DNA of 64,000 bases from JAGWBF01 sp963663025. GTDB taxonomy: Bacteria > Chloroflexota > Dehalococcoidia > Lucifugimonadales > JAGWBF01. The notes under the pieces are model-generated. The model was not told the origin of the DNA. It searched no databases and worked only from the letters and a program-made list of their open reading frames with translations. Each line of letters begins with the position of its first letter. Positions within the stretch are counted from its first letter, which is position 1. Positions 7,476-15,207 of this stretch are shown here, piece after piece. Where the stretch lies: NCBI GenBank assembly GCA_963663025.1, contig OY760073.1, forward strand, positions 2,046,001 to 2,110,000. The letters run 5' to 3'. The position numbers were made by a program, and so were the translations under genes.

Positions 7476-9752
7476 CTACTTCCCGTTGCCGTTGTCCTTC
7501 AGGGCCCAGAAGACGTTCTCCGGCGTCATGGGCAGCTTGTTCATCCTCACACCGGTCGCCTGGTAGATGGCGTTGGCGATGGCGCCCGGCGGCGGAACGA
7601 TTGGGACCTCACCGACGCCGCGGGCACCGTAGGGTCCTTCGGAGGCCGGCTTTTCTGTGAGAACTATGTCGATCATCGGCAGGTCCAGGGCCGTCGGCAT
7701 GCGATAGTCCAGGAGGGAGGGATTCCTCATCACGCCCTTATCGTCGTAGTGGTAGTACTCGTACAGGGACCAGCCGATGCCCTGGACGGCTCCGCCCTGG
7801 ATCTGGCCCTCCACCTGCACGGGGTTGATGGCGCAGCCCACATCCTGGAAGCAGGTGTAGCGAAGGAGCTTCACTTTGCCTGTACCCGGGTCCACCTCCA
7901 CGTCTACTACGTTGGCGCCGAAGGTAGGGGCGCTCTGCACCCTGGTCACAGACCCCTCCCCGCAGACCGGGCCTTCGCCCCGGCGCACACTGTTGCGGGC
8001 CACGTCGAACCAGCCCATCGCCTGCTCCGGGTCATTCCTTACCCAGAAGCGACGGTCGGCGTACTCCACGTCCTCAGGTTCCACCTTGAGCTGCTCGGCG
8101 GCGTGGGCCTTCATCTGGGATATGGCGTTTTCGGCCGCCCTCTGGATCGCTATGCTCTGGGTCCACGTGGAGCGGCTGCCCGCGCTCAGGTCGGTGTAAG
8201 GGGCGGAGTTGGTATCTACCACCCTCACGTTCACATCTTCGATGGGGATTTGCAGCTCTTCGGCTGCCATCTGCTTCATGGTCGTGCGAATGCCCGTGAG
8301 GTCCACCTGGCCCGTGGTCACCGTGACGGTGCCATCGGCGTGGACCATGATCACCGAGCTGGACGTCAGGGTGGCTCCCAGCCAGAAGCCCACGGCCAAG
8401 CCCCGGCCTCGATTGGGCCCTTCCAGGGGCGAGGTCCAAGAGGGATGCTTCTCTATCTGGTCCAGCATCTCCGTCAGGCCGATGCTGTTGAGGGGGCGGT
8501 TGTTGGTCATCAGGTCGCCCTCTACCACAGCGTTGTGCTTGCGGAACTGGAGGGGGTCCATCCCGACCTTTTCGGCCACCATGTCCATGACGGTCTCGAC
8601 GGCGAAGCCTACGGGAGTCCCGCCGGGGGCGCGGTACGCCTGCACCCTGGGCTTGTTGGTCACCACATCGAAGGCTTCCAGTTTCATGTTTTCGCACTTG
8701 TAGGGACCAAAGGACACTACTGTAGCGCCGGCGATGGGTGAGCCGGGGAATGCGCCTGCGTCATATACCATGCGGACGTAGCAGCCCGTTATGGTCCCAT
8801 CGTTCTTGGCGCCGACCTTGACGGTCAGGTGGGCCGGGGAACCGGGCCCGGTTCCCCGGAACACCTCGTTGCGGTCCATCACCATCTTGACGGGAGCGCC
8901 ACCGCTCTTCTTGGACAGGAGGATGGCCAGAGGCTCGAGGATGGTGTATATCTTCCCGCCGAAGCCTCCGCCGATCTCCATCGGGGTCACGATCATCTTG
9001 TCCTGGGGGAGGTCCAGCAGGGCGCTTAGCTGGCGCTGGACGTTGTAAGTGCCCTGGTTGCTGGTCCAGATGTTGACGGTGCCGTCGCCGTCCACCCGGG
9101 CCACGCAGGCCTGGGGTTCCAGGTAGCCCTGGTGTACCATGAGGGTGTCGTAGGTGTCCTCCACCACGACGTCGGCGTCATTCCATGCCTGGTCCATGTC
9201 TCCCCGGCCGTCCTCCAGGTAAGTGGCCACGTTGCTGGCCTTTGTGGGAGGCTCGCCCAGGGTCTTGGTGAACAGGTCTTCGTGCAGTAGGGCCGCGCTG
9301 TCATCCATGGCCGAGACCACGTCCGCCACCGGCGGCAGGACCTCGTAATCGACCTGGATGAGGCTGGTGGCGTACTCGGCGATGTCCAGGCTGGTCGCCG
9401 CAACAACAGCGACGGTGTGGCCGTCAAACAACGCCTTGTCATGGGCCATGGTGAGCTTCTGGAGGTCCTTGAGGGCGATCATCAGCTCGCCGCCAAAGGA
9501 TGTGGCGGTGTCGCTGGGAACAGGCAGGTCCTTGTGGGTGATCACCGCCTTGACGCCCTCCACCTTCTCAGCCTTGGAGGTGTCGATGCTCTTGATGCGG
9601 GCGTGGGCATGAGGGCTGCGCAGTGCCTTGGCGTAGAGCATCCCGGACATGAACACGTCTGCGCCATACTGGGCACGGCCGGTTACCCTTTCCAGGGCAT
9701 CGGCCTTTTCGATTGACTGGCCTACGTACTTCCGATCCTGGACCGTTGCCAT
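7476..9752 (-). CDS. Xanthine dehydrogenase-family molybdopterin-binding (large) subunit
   Basis: 758 residues, full length for the large subunit of xanthine/aldehyde/CO-dehydrogenase-family hydroxylases. The N-terminal Ald_Xan_dh domain holds ERVTGRAQYGADV; the MoCo part has EIGGGFGGKIYT, QAYRAPGGTP and the C-terminal PYGARGVGE with the conserved active-site Glu. The active-site loop AYRAPGG is neither the CO-dehydrogenase form I motif AYxCSFR nor the form II motif AYRGAGR, so CO is an unlikely substrate. A strong ribosome site (AAGGAGGAGCT) overlaps the stop of the Fe-S subunit gene 9 bp upstream. It would hydroxylate an aldehyde or N-heterocycle; the substrate is unknown. Confidence 0.95.
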   Translation of the reverse strand: MATVQDRKYVGQSIEKADALERVTGRAQYGADVFMSGMLYAKALRSPHAHARIKSIDTSKAEKVEGVKAVITHKDLPVPSDTATSFGGELMIALKDLQKLTMAHDKALFDGHTVAVVAATSLDIAEYATSLIQVDYEVLPPVADVVSAMDDSAALLHEDLFTKTLGEPPTKASNVATYLEDGRGDMDQAWNDADVVVEDTYDTLMVHQGYLEPQACVARVDGDGTVNIWTSNQGTYNVQRQLSALLDLPQDKMIVTPMEIGGGFGGKIYTILEPLAILLSKKSGGAPVKMVMDRNEVFRGTGPGSPAHLTVKVGAKNDGTITGCYVRMVYDAGAFPGSPIAGATVVSFGPYKCENMKLEAFDVVTNKPRVQAYRAPGGTPVGFAVETVMDMVAEKVGMDPLQFRKHNAVVEGDLMTNNRPLNSIGLTEMLDQIEKHPSWTSPLEGPNRGRGLAVGFWLGATLTSSSVIMVHADGTVTVTTGQVDLTGIRTTMKQMAAEELQIPIEDVNVRVVDTNSAPYTDLSAGSRSTWTQSIAIQRAAENAISQMKAHAAEQLKVEPEDVEYADRRFWVRNDPEQAMGWFDVARNSVRRGEGPVCGEGSVTRVQSAPTFGANVVDVEVDPGTGKVKLLRYTCFQDVGCAINPVQVEGQIQGGAVQGIGWSLYEYYHYDDKGVMRNPSLLDYRMPTALDLPMIDIVLTEKPASEGPYGARGVGEVPIVPPPGAIANAIYQATGVRMNKLPMTPENVFWALKDNGNGK

Positions 9753-9761
9753 AGCTCCTCC

Positions 9762-10238
9762 TTACTTCTCGGTAATGGACATTATTGCTTTGATGATCTT
9801 GTCGTACCCGGTGCACCGGCACAGGTTCCCGGCTATTCCCGTTCTCAGCTCCGTCTCCGTGGGGTTGGGGTGCTTGTCCAGGAATGCCTTGGCCGACATT
9901 ATGAAACCGGGGGTGCAGAAACCGCACTGCAGGGCGCCGTGTTCCATGAAAGCCCGCTGGACGGGGTGCAGCTCCGCCCCGTCGGCCAAGCCCTCTATGG
10001 TCGTGACCTCGTGCCCGTCGGCCTCCAAACCGAGGGTCAGGCACGAATCAACAGCCTGGCCATCAATGATTACGGTGCAGGCGCCGCAGTTTCCGTTGCT
10101 GCAACCTTCCTTGGTGCCCGTCAGCCTGAGCTCATCCCGGAGCACCTCCAGGAGGGTCTGCCACGGCTTTACCAACACCTCTACGTTTTCCCCGTTCACC
10201 CTGCATTGCAGGGGCGCTTTTCGAATGGTCTGCTCCAC
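9762..10238 (-). CDS. [2Fe-2S] subunit of the xanthine dehydrogenase-family enzyme
   Basis: 158-residue small subunit with two iron-sulfur clusters. The N-terminal plant-type ferredoxin domain has GCSNGNCGACTV; the C-terminal helical domain has CGFCTPGF and NLCRCTGYDKI. It passes electrons from the molybdenum centre to FAD. The start is GTG at 10236-10238, preceded by AAGGAGCAGAC, and the gene is 9 bp from each neighbour, so the three subunit genes form one tightly packed unit in the order FAD, Fe-S, Mo. Confidence 0.96.
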   Translation of the reverse strand: MEQTIRKAPLQCRVNGENVEVLVKPWQTLLEVLRDELRLTGTKEGCSNGNCGACTVIIDGQAVDSCLTLGLEADGHEVTTIEGLADGAELHPVQRAFMEHGALQCGFCTPGFIMSAKAFLDKHPNPTETELRTGIAGNLCRCTGYDKIIKAIMSITEK

Positions 10239-10247
10239 GTCTGCTCC

Positions 10248-11120
10248 TTACATCCCGAGATCGGCAAGGCAATGCTCCAGGGTCCTCTGGGTGAGCACCT
10301 TGCACAGCTCTTTGCGATATTCGACGGAACCACGAACGTCGGAAATGGGACTGGTGGCGTTGGGCGTCAGGTCCGATGCGGCCTTTATCACATCCGCATT
10401 CACCACCTGCCCTTCCAGAACGGCCTCGGCATCCCGGGCCCTAACCGGCGTCGGGGCCACCGATGCCAGGGCGATGCGCGCTGTGGTGCATCGCTTGGAG
10501 GCTGGGTCTACGGCGATCATGCTGGCGGCGCCTGCGACGGCGATATCCATCTCCTCCCTGGGAATGAAACGTAAGTAGCGCCCGCTGCTGTTGGCGGGCG
10601 GAGGCGGAACGACTATCTCCAGCAGGAGCTCATCGGCCGCCATGACGTTCTGCCCGGGGCCGGCGAAGAACTCCGCGATGGGCACTTCCCTGCGTCCGTT
10701 AGGCCCCACAACGATGCACCTGGCATCGTAGGTGAGCAGCGGCGGTATGGTGTCGCCCGAGGGGGCCGAGTTACAAACGTTTCCGGCGATACTGGCCCGG
10801 TTCTGTATCTGGGTGGAACCGATAAGCCCGCAGACTTCCTTGATGGATGGGTAGTGCTCCACCACAGGAGCATACTCCCCGGTGCGGGTGCAGGAGACCC
10901 CGGCGCCAATGTGCAGTCCGTCCTCTGGGATGTACTCCAGGCGCTGCATATCGGGAATGTTCTTGATGTCCACGACCAGGCTGGGGGTCCTGCGCCCCAC
11001 CCTCATCTGGTCCACAAGGTCGGAGCCTCCGGCCAGGGCGCGAGCGTTGCCGCCGGCTCCGGCCATAGCTTGAACAGCTTCGTCCAAGGTGCGCGGGGAA
11101 ACGAAGGCAAAGGGGCGCAC
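10248..11120 (-). CDS. FAD-binding (medium) subunit of the xanthine dehydrogenase-family enzyme
   Basis: 290-residue CoxM/XdhB-type flavoprotein subunit. ALAGGSDLVDQMR and ASIAGNVCNSAPSGDTIPPL are the two FAD-pyrophosphate-binding signatures; the C-terminal CO-dehydrogenase flavoprotein domain ends near the stop. It accepts electrons from the Fe-S subunit and hands them to an external acceptor. The start is GTG at 11118-11120, fixed by a near-perfect ribosome site TTAGGAGGTGATC directly upstream. It is the first gene of the operon, downstream of a consensus promoter at 11153-11181. Confidence 0.95.
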   Translation of the reverse strand: MRPFAFVSPRTLDEAVQAMAGAGGNARALAGGSDLVDQMRVGRRTPSLVVDIKNIPDMQRLEYIPEDGLHIGAGVSCTRTGEYAPVVEHYPSIKEVCGLIGSTQIQNRASIAGNVCNSAPSGDTIPPLLTYDARCIVVGPNGRREVPIAEFFAGPGQNVMAADELLLEIVVPPPPANSSGRYLRFIPREEMDIAVAGAASMIAVDPASKRCTTARIALASVAPTPVRARDAEAVLEGQVVNADVIKAASDLTPNATSPISDVRGSVEYRKELCKVLTQRTLEHCLADLGM

Positions 11121-11152
11121 CGATCACCTCCTAAGCTACAGAAATCCTCCCC

Positions 11153-11181
11153 ATTATAAGGGCGGCCGATGGGCGTGGCAA
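11153..11181 (-). promoter_or_regulatory. Sigma-70-type promoter of the XDH operon
   Basis: On the minus strand: TTGCCA (11176-11181), 17-bp spacer, TATAAT (11153-11158). Five of six and six of six consensus bases. Transcription would begin near 11146, about 25 bases before the GTG of the FAD subunit. It lies back to back with the rpsP promoter. Confidence 0.75.
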
Positions 11182-11194
11182 TACGCTCTCAGCG

Positions 11195-11224
11195 TTGACA
11201 ATGGTGAGGCTGTAGGTTTACAAT
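11195..11224 (+). promoter_or_regulatory. Sigma-70-type promoter of the rpsP-khpA-rimM operon
   Basis: TTGACA (11195-11200), 18-bp spacer, TACAAT (11219-11224). Predicted start near 11231, leaving a leader of about 50 bases before rpsP. It is the only plausible promoter seen ahead of the ribosomal-protein operon. Confidence 0.7.
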
Positions 11225-11283
11225 CCCTTTCTAAGCGGCCCTTTCCAAAGGGTATGTTGCAGGACAGAGGGGACTAATAACTT

Positions 11284-11540
11284 ATGCTGAGAATTCGACT
11301 GCGCCGCGTTGGTAAGAAAGGCAGGCCCTATTACCGGATCGTGGTGGCTGACTCCCGGGCGCCCAGGGACGGCGCCTTCGTGGACTGGATCGGGCAGTAC
11401 GACCCACTGATGGACCCCCCGCCGTTGTGCTGAACGAAGAAAAAGCTGTTGGTTGGCTAAACAAGGGCGCCCAGCCTTCGGAGCCGGTACAGCGCATCTT
11501 CAACTGGAACGGAATCTACGAGAAGGCTAAAGCAGCATGA
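11284..11540 (+). CDS. rpsP: 30S ribosomal protein S16, interrupted by a one-base frameshift
   Basis: MLRIRLRRVGKKGRPYYRIV and VADSRAPRDGAFVDWIGQYD are unmistakable S16. The frame then runs into TGA at 11431-11433, while the rest of S16 (VVLNEEKAVGWLNKGAQPSE, ending NWNGIYEKAKAA) continues in the -1 frame to TGA 11538-11540. The break is at a C6 run (11415-11420): one missing C would restore a full protein of about 85 residues. S16 is essential and the reading frame is intact on both sides, so a sequencing or assembly error is the simplest view. The heptamer C CCC CCG there also fits the -1 slippery pattern, so programmed frameshifting is possible. The final ATGA overlaps khpA. Confidence 0.9.
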
Positions 11541-11764
11541 AGGAACTGATCGAGTACATCGCCCGGAACCTGGCCAGCCGCCCCGACGACGTCGTGGTCA
11601 CCGAAGAGATGGAAGAGGACCGGGTTGTACTTAAACTCGAGGTCGCAGAAGAGGACAAGGGCAAGATTATCGGCCGGCAGGGCCGAGTAGCCCAGGCTAT
11701 GCGAATCCTCCTCCGCGTCTCAGCCGTTAAGAACGGCACCAAGGCTGTGCTGGAGATAGTCTGA
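11537..11764 (+). CDS. khpA: KH-domain RNA-binding protein KhpA
   Basis: A 75-residue single KH domain. KGKIIGRQGRVAQAMRIL contains the GxxG loop (GRQG) that holds single-stranded RNA. KhpA binds many transcripts and in some bacteria controls cell division and elongation with KhpB. It starts inside the rpsP stop (ATGA) and is followed by rimM, the conserved rpsP-khpA-rimM order; trmD and rplS, which usually come next, are replaced by an unrelated lactonase gene. Confidence 0.93.
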   Translation: MKELIEYIARNLASRPDDVVVTEEMEEDRVVLKLEVAEEDKGKIIGRQGRVAQAMRILLRVSAVKNGTKAVLEIV

Positions 11765-11876
11765 TCCAGCCTTACCCTCCGGAGCCTCTTTCACCCCCAC
11801 CCCCAAGACCACCCGTTTGCACCCCCATTCCTCTATCTCGCTTGCCGATTCTTCCGTACCCTCAGGAGCTTGCCCC

Positions 11877-12386
11877 GTGAATGATCCTGACGTTCCCATA
11901 GGGCAGGTTGTGGTTGGCAAGGCCATCAAGCCCACCGGAGTGCACGGCGAACTGCAGGTGGAGATAATGTCCGATATCCCGGATCGGTTCTCCGTCGGAA
12001 AGGCGGTGCTGTTGGACGGCGCCCAGCGCCGGATTCAGAGGACATCCGCCATCCACAAGGGCCGGATCAACCTGAAGCTGGAGGGCATCGACGACCGGGA
12101 CGAGGCGGAGGGCCTCAGGGACAAGCTGCTGACCATTCTCAAGGACTCGATCCCAGAGCTGCCCGATGGCACCTTCTATCACTACCAGATAATCGACATG
12201 GAGGTTCTGACCCCTGAGGGGGCCAAGATCGGGTGCATCGTCGATGTGCTTCCCGTAGGGGACAACGATGTGTACGTGGTCCGGGGAGATGAGGGAGAGG
12301 TGCTGGTGCCGGGTCTTGAGGATGTTGTGCTGGAAGTGGACACCAAGAACAACCGCATGATCGTAGAGCTCCCCGATGGCCTGTAG
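11877..12386 (+). CDS. rimM: Ribosome maturation factor RimM
   Basis: About 169 residues: N-terminal RimM barrel (IGQVVVGKAIKPTGVHGELQ) and C-terminal PRC-barrel (YHYQIIDMEVLTPEG, DVYVVRGDEGEVLVPGLEDV). RimM binds S19 and helps mature the 30S head. The open frame extends to a TTG at 11817, but the extra residues are low-complexity and not conserved; GTG at 11877-11879 sits 8 bases after AGGAG and gives the family N terminus. A 112-bp gap separates it from khpA. Confidence 0.93.
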   Translation: MNDPDVPIGQVVVGKAIKPTGVHGELQVEIMSDIPDRFSVGKAVLLDGAQRRIQRTSAIHKGRINLKLEGIDDRDEAEGLRDKLLTILKDSIPELPDGTFYHYQIIDMEVLTPEGAKIGCIVDVLPVGDNDVYVVRGDEGEVLVPGLEDVVLEVDTKNNRMIVELPDGL

Positions 12387-12406
12387 CAACAGAGAATGGA
12401 GGCGTC

Positions 12407-13279
12407 ATGGCCGTTGAGATGCTCCTGCCTGAACTGGCCGACCTGGTTTCTCCCGACGCGGAGTGGGAGGAGCTGGGCTCCGGGTACCAGCTTGCCGAAG
12501 GGCCGCTGTGGTACCGGGAGGGCGGCTACTTACTCTTCAGCGATATACGGAACAACCGCCGTATGCGATGGACTTCCAGCCAGGGAGTGACCGTGGAGTT
12601 GGAGCCTTCCAACTTCAGCAACGGGATGACCAGGGACCCGGAGGGGCGGCTGGTCTTCTGCGAGCAGTCGCTGCGCCGGGTCTCCCGCATGGAGGCCGAC
12701 GGGAGCATCACCATTATCGCCGACAGCTTTCAGGGCAAGCGGTTCAACAGGCCCAACGACCTGGTCGTGCGCTCCGACGGCGCCATCTACTTCACCGACC
12801 CCATCACCGGCGGCATCGAGTCGGAGCTGGACTTCCTGGGGGTGTACATGGTGCCCCCGGACCTCAGCGGGGTGCATCTCCTGACCGACGAGGTCCACTT
12901 CCCCAACGGGCTGGCCTTCTCGGTGGACGAAAAGCAGCTATACGTCAACTCTTCCAGGGTGGGCCTGATCCACGTCTTCGATGTGACCGACGATGGCGGC
13001 ATTCGTAACGGCCGGGAGTTCTGCAAGGTGCATGGAGAGGGCGAAGGCAACCCCGACGGCATGAAGCTGGACCTGGAGGGGAACATCTACTGCACGGGAC
13101 CCGGCGGGCTGTGGATCATAGACCCGGCGGGGCACCACCTGGGCACCATCCCCGTCCCCGGCGACCACGCAACCAACTGCGCATGGGGCGGAGACGATTG
13201 GAAGACCCTCTTCTTCACCACCTTCTACACGCTGCGGCGCATCCAGATGAAGGTGGCAGGAGTACCGGTTCCCAGGTAA
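12407..13279 (+). CDS. SMP-30/gluconolactonase/LRE family protein
   Basis: 290-residue six-bladed beta-propeller. GYQLAEGPLWYREGGYLLFSDI starts the first blade with the metal-binding Glu; FNRPNDLVVRSDGAIYFTDP and FPNGLAFSVDEKQLYVNSS carry the Asn and Asp ligands; GNPDGMKLDLEGNIYCTGPGG follows. Family members hydrolyse sugar lactones or organophosphate-like esters with a divalent metal. The ATG at 12407 has GGAGGCGTC before it and is 20 bp after rimM, so it may ride on the ribosomal operon although its function is unrelated. The natural lactone is unknown. Confidence 0.9.
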   Translation: MAVEMLLPELADLVSPDAEWEELGSGYQLAEGPLWYREGGYLLFSDIRNNRRMRWTSSQGVTVELEPSNFSNGMTRDPEGRLVFCEQSLRRVSRMEADGSITIIADSFQGKRFNRPNDLVVRSDGAIYFTDPITGGIESELDFLGVYMVPPDLSGVHLLTDEVHFPNGLAFSVDEKQLYVNSSRVGLIHVFDVTDDGGIRNGREFCKVHGEGEGNPDGMKLDLEGNIYCTGPGGLWIIDPAGHHLGTIPVPGDHATNCAWGGDDWKTLFFTTFYTLRRIQMKVAGVPVPR

Positions 13280-13293
13280 GGTCTGGCTCTAGG

Positions 13294-13437
13294 CTAGTCG
13301 GACGATGGGAGCTGACGGGGCTGTTGGATCTCCATCTCGACCTCGCAGCACTGGATGGCGCCATCCCCGGTCTTGGTGCAAAGCACCATGGTGCCACACT
13401 TGGCGCAAACGTATCTTTTGCCTAGCTGATTAGCCAT
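13294..13437 (-). CDS. Desulforedoxin-like minimal iron/zinc protein, copy 2
   Basis: A 47-residue protein starting MANQLGKRYVCAKCG. Cysteines at 11, 14, 30 and 31 reproduce exactly the C-x2-C-x15-CC spacing of desulforedoxin and of the N-terminal domain of desulfoferrodoxin. Such a domain binds one Fe or Zn through four cysteines. It has an extra Cys20 and a polar tail. It follows a paralogue at 13460-13579 in the same direction with a 22-bp gap; its ribosome site is weak, so coupling is likely. Too short for usual gene finders. Function unknown: electron transfer or a structural zinc ribbon. Confidence 0.8.
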   Translation of the reverse strand: MANQLGKRYVCAKCGTMVLCTKTGDGAIQCCEVEMEIQQPRQLPSSD

Positions 13438-13459
13438 TGTTAGGACGCAGGCTGGAAGC

Positions 13460-13579
13460 TCAGCCCTTCATTTGCATGGGCTGATCACAGCAGGACATGG
13501 TGCCCGGCCCGGCCTTGGTAACGATGAACTCGGAGCCGCACACCGCGCAGAAGTATCGCTTGCCTGTCTGGTTAGCCAT
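13460..13579 (-). CDS. Desulforedoxin-like minimal iron/zinc protein, copy 1
   Basis: A 39-residue protein, MANQTGKRYFCAVCGSEF..., with cysteines 11, 14, 30, 31 in the desulforedoxin spacing and TMSCCDQPMQM resembling the CC-GxxM end of that fold. It shares the MANQxGKRYxC start with its downstream neighbour, so the pair arose by duplication. A clear ribosome site (AGGAGAG) precedes the ATG at 13577-13579. The length matches free-standing desulforedoxin (about 37 residues), so it is probably complete rather than a fragment. The flavin monooxygenase gene at 13661 ends upstream on the same strand and may be co-transcribed. Confidence 0.85.
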   Translation of the reverse strand: MANQTGKRYFCAVCGSEFIVTKAGPGTMSCCDQPMQMKG

Positions 13580-13660
13580 TGGAAGTCTCTCCTGGGACGG
13601 GCACCGTCAGTGGGCGATTATACGGAAGGGCGCTGAACCCAGTCAACGCGGTGGCTGGGG

Positions 13661-14668
13661 TTAGGGCAGCAGGGGCAATAGCTCTTCGGAGATGAACTGG
13701 AGCTTCTCCAGGCGGGCTTGGTGCTCCCTGGGCAGGTTCAGGAAACCCATCCCCAGGTACCGCATTCCCATCTCATTGTAGCAGCGGGAGATGGTCTCGG
13801 CACAGTCTTGAGGGCTTCCCACGATAGCCCAGTCTTCCAGGCTCCGGTCGGTGGACAGCCCCAGGTCGACGGTGGTGCGCTCTTGCATGTTCCAGCCGCC
13901 ATACATGTTGGCCTTGCGCTCGGCGGCTGCCCGGGCCTCCGCCAGGGCTGTCTCCCGGTCTTTGGCAATGGCGATGACCCTCTGGGCGCCCAGCAGCCCG
14001 CCCGAGGCTGTGCCCTTCTCCCCGATGGCTTCCCAGTAGTATTCGGCCATGCGCCCCACGTCGGCCCACGCCGGCTGGGGGCCTAGAAGGCATGAGTCAG
14101 CCTTAAAGGCGGCCCGGCGGCACGCCCCACGGCTCTGGGCCGCGATCCAGACGGGGGGATGGGGGTCCTGGAGGGGACGGAGAGCCATCTTGGCGCCATG
14201 TATCTGCCAATAGGAGCCCTCGTAGTTCACCTCTTCGCCGGACCAGAGCAGTTTCATCAGCTCCAGGGACTCTTCGAAACGTGCAACCCTTTGGGACCGG
14301 GTAGCCCCCACAGCTTCCAGCTCCACCTCCCGGTAGCCGATGCCCGTCCCCAGCACGAAGTTGCCGTTGCTGATGTGGTCCAGGGTCACGACCTGCTCGG
14401 CCAGCTCCACTGGGTTCAGCATGGGGAGGAGTGCAACGCCGGTAATCAGCTTTATTCCCGGGGCCTCGGGCGCCAACCGGGCCAGCAGGGGTAGTGGCTG
14501 CATCCATACGGAAGGGTACGACACCCAATGCTGGGGAGCGTATAAGCCCATGAACCCCCAAGCTCCCGCTCGACGGGCTACGTCGGCAACATCTTCGATC
14601 TGCTGGTGCATCGAAGAGTTGGGGTCATCGACGAAATCCTTAGCGTATAGCGCAACGTCCATGGGCAA
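13661..14668 (-). CDS. LLM-class flavin-dependent oxidoreductase (luciferase-like)
   Basis: 335-residue TIM-barrel of the bacterial luciferase/F420-dependent oxidoreductase superfamily. Typical elements are VTLDHISNGNFVLGTGIGYREVE, RSQRVARFEESLELMKLLWSGEEVNYEG and PLQDPHPPVWIAAQ. These enzymes use FMNH2 or F420 to oxidise or cleave organic substrates; the exact one cannot be predicted. A second member is at 28281-29330. The downstream minigenes of desulforedoxin type could supply electrons, but this is speculation from proximity. Confidence 0.9.
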   Translation of the reverse strand: MPMDVALYAKDFVDDPNSSMHQQIEDVADVARRAGAWGFMGLYAPQHWVSYPSVWMQPLPLLARLAPEAPGIKLITGVALLPMLNPVELAEQVVTLDHISNGNFVLGTGIGYREVELEAVGATRSQRVARFEESLELMKLLWSGEEVNYEGSYWQIHGAKMALRPLQDPHPPVWIAAQSRGACRRAAFKADSCLLGPQPAWADVGRMAEYYWEAIGEKGTASGGLLGAQRVIAIAKDRETALAEARAAAERKANMYGGWNMQERTTVDLGLSTDRSLEDWAIVGSPQDCAETISRCYNEMGMRYLGMGFLNLPREHQARLEKLQFISEELLPLLP

Positions 14669-14760
14669 ATCCTTTCCAGGCTGAGAAGCGGGTTACCGGC
14701 TCCACAGGGTATAAAAGGCTATTATACTCCTACGCCTTGACCCATTCCGGCATTCAGGCT

Positions 14761-14820
14761 GTCCGTTCCCCTTCGATTTCCCCCTTCGAGAGCCTCAGGA
14801 CAAGCTCAGGGCGAACGGAC
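14761..14820. repeat. Palindromic repeat, family A long form (60 bp)
   Basis: Ends are a perfect inverted pair GTCCGTTC ... GAACGGAC, with an inner CCTTCGAGAGCC / CAGGACAAGCTCAGGGC core. Same length and sequence as 15045-15104, and as 29741-29800 and 31947-32006 in the opposite orientation. It lies in a 539-bp gene-free interval that consists almost wholly of such repeats. Confidence 0.85.
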
Positions 14821-14826
14821 AGTGAG

Positions 14827-14916
14827 GCCCGGCGGGAGCCATCCTGCATCCGACAATGCTCCATCCTGGACTGCGGCCTCCACCGCAATGACGAATATCC
14901 TTGCAATAATGAACGA
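14827..14916. repeat. Palindromic repeat, family B extended form
   Basis: Contains TCCTGGACTGCGGCCTCCAC and CGCAATGACGAATATCCTTG, the same order of blocks as 29649-29729. The core forms a hairpin TTGCGG-type stem on the other strand. Confidence 0.7.
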
Positions 14917-14968
14917 TGTGTGGGACGCAACGCCTGGGGAACGCCTCCCACTACGAAAACCCCTTGCC

Positions 14969-14997
14969 GTCATTGCGGCGGAGGCCGCAATCCAGGA
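14969..14997. repeat. Palindromic repeat, family B core
   Basis: GTCATTGCGGCGGAGGCCGC followed by AATCCAGGA; perfect stem ATTGCGGC / GCCGCAAT around loop GGAG. Inverted relative to the copy at 14865-14893. Confidence 0.75.
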
Positions 14998-15044
14998 AAC
15001 TTGGGCCGGGCACAGGCTAGGCGCTAAGAGAGGTCGGCCCCACT

Positions 15045-15104
15045 GTCCGTTCCCCTTCGATTTCCCCCTGCGAGAGCCTCAGGACAAGCTCAGGGCGAAC
15101 GGAC
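15045..15104. repeat. Palindromic repeat, family A long form (60 bp)
   Basis: Second long-form copy in this intergenic region, same orientation as 14761-14820, with perfect GTCCGTTC / GAACGGAC ends. Confidence 0.85.
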
Positions 15105-15125
15105 TGGCCGCCCCTGGCGGGCGAC

Positions 15126-15165
15126 TCACCCTCCCCTTAATCCCCTCCCGTCAAGGGAGGGGGAG
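15126..15165. repeat. Intergenic hairpin, family C
   Basis: Stem CCCCTCCC / GGGAGGGG with loop GTCAA, preceded by ACCCTCCCCTTAAT. It lies about 40 bp past the panC stop and could also stop transcription weakly. Confidence 0.7.
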
Positions 15166-15207
15166 AAATGATGCGCCCAATCGGACTCCTGGCGGGAGAG
15201 ACGCCCA

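Noticed and set aside
7476..9752. Aerobic carbon monoxide dehydrogenase large subunit
   Set aside because: Loop reads AYRAPGG; both known CoxL active-site motifs are absent.
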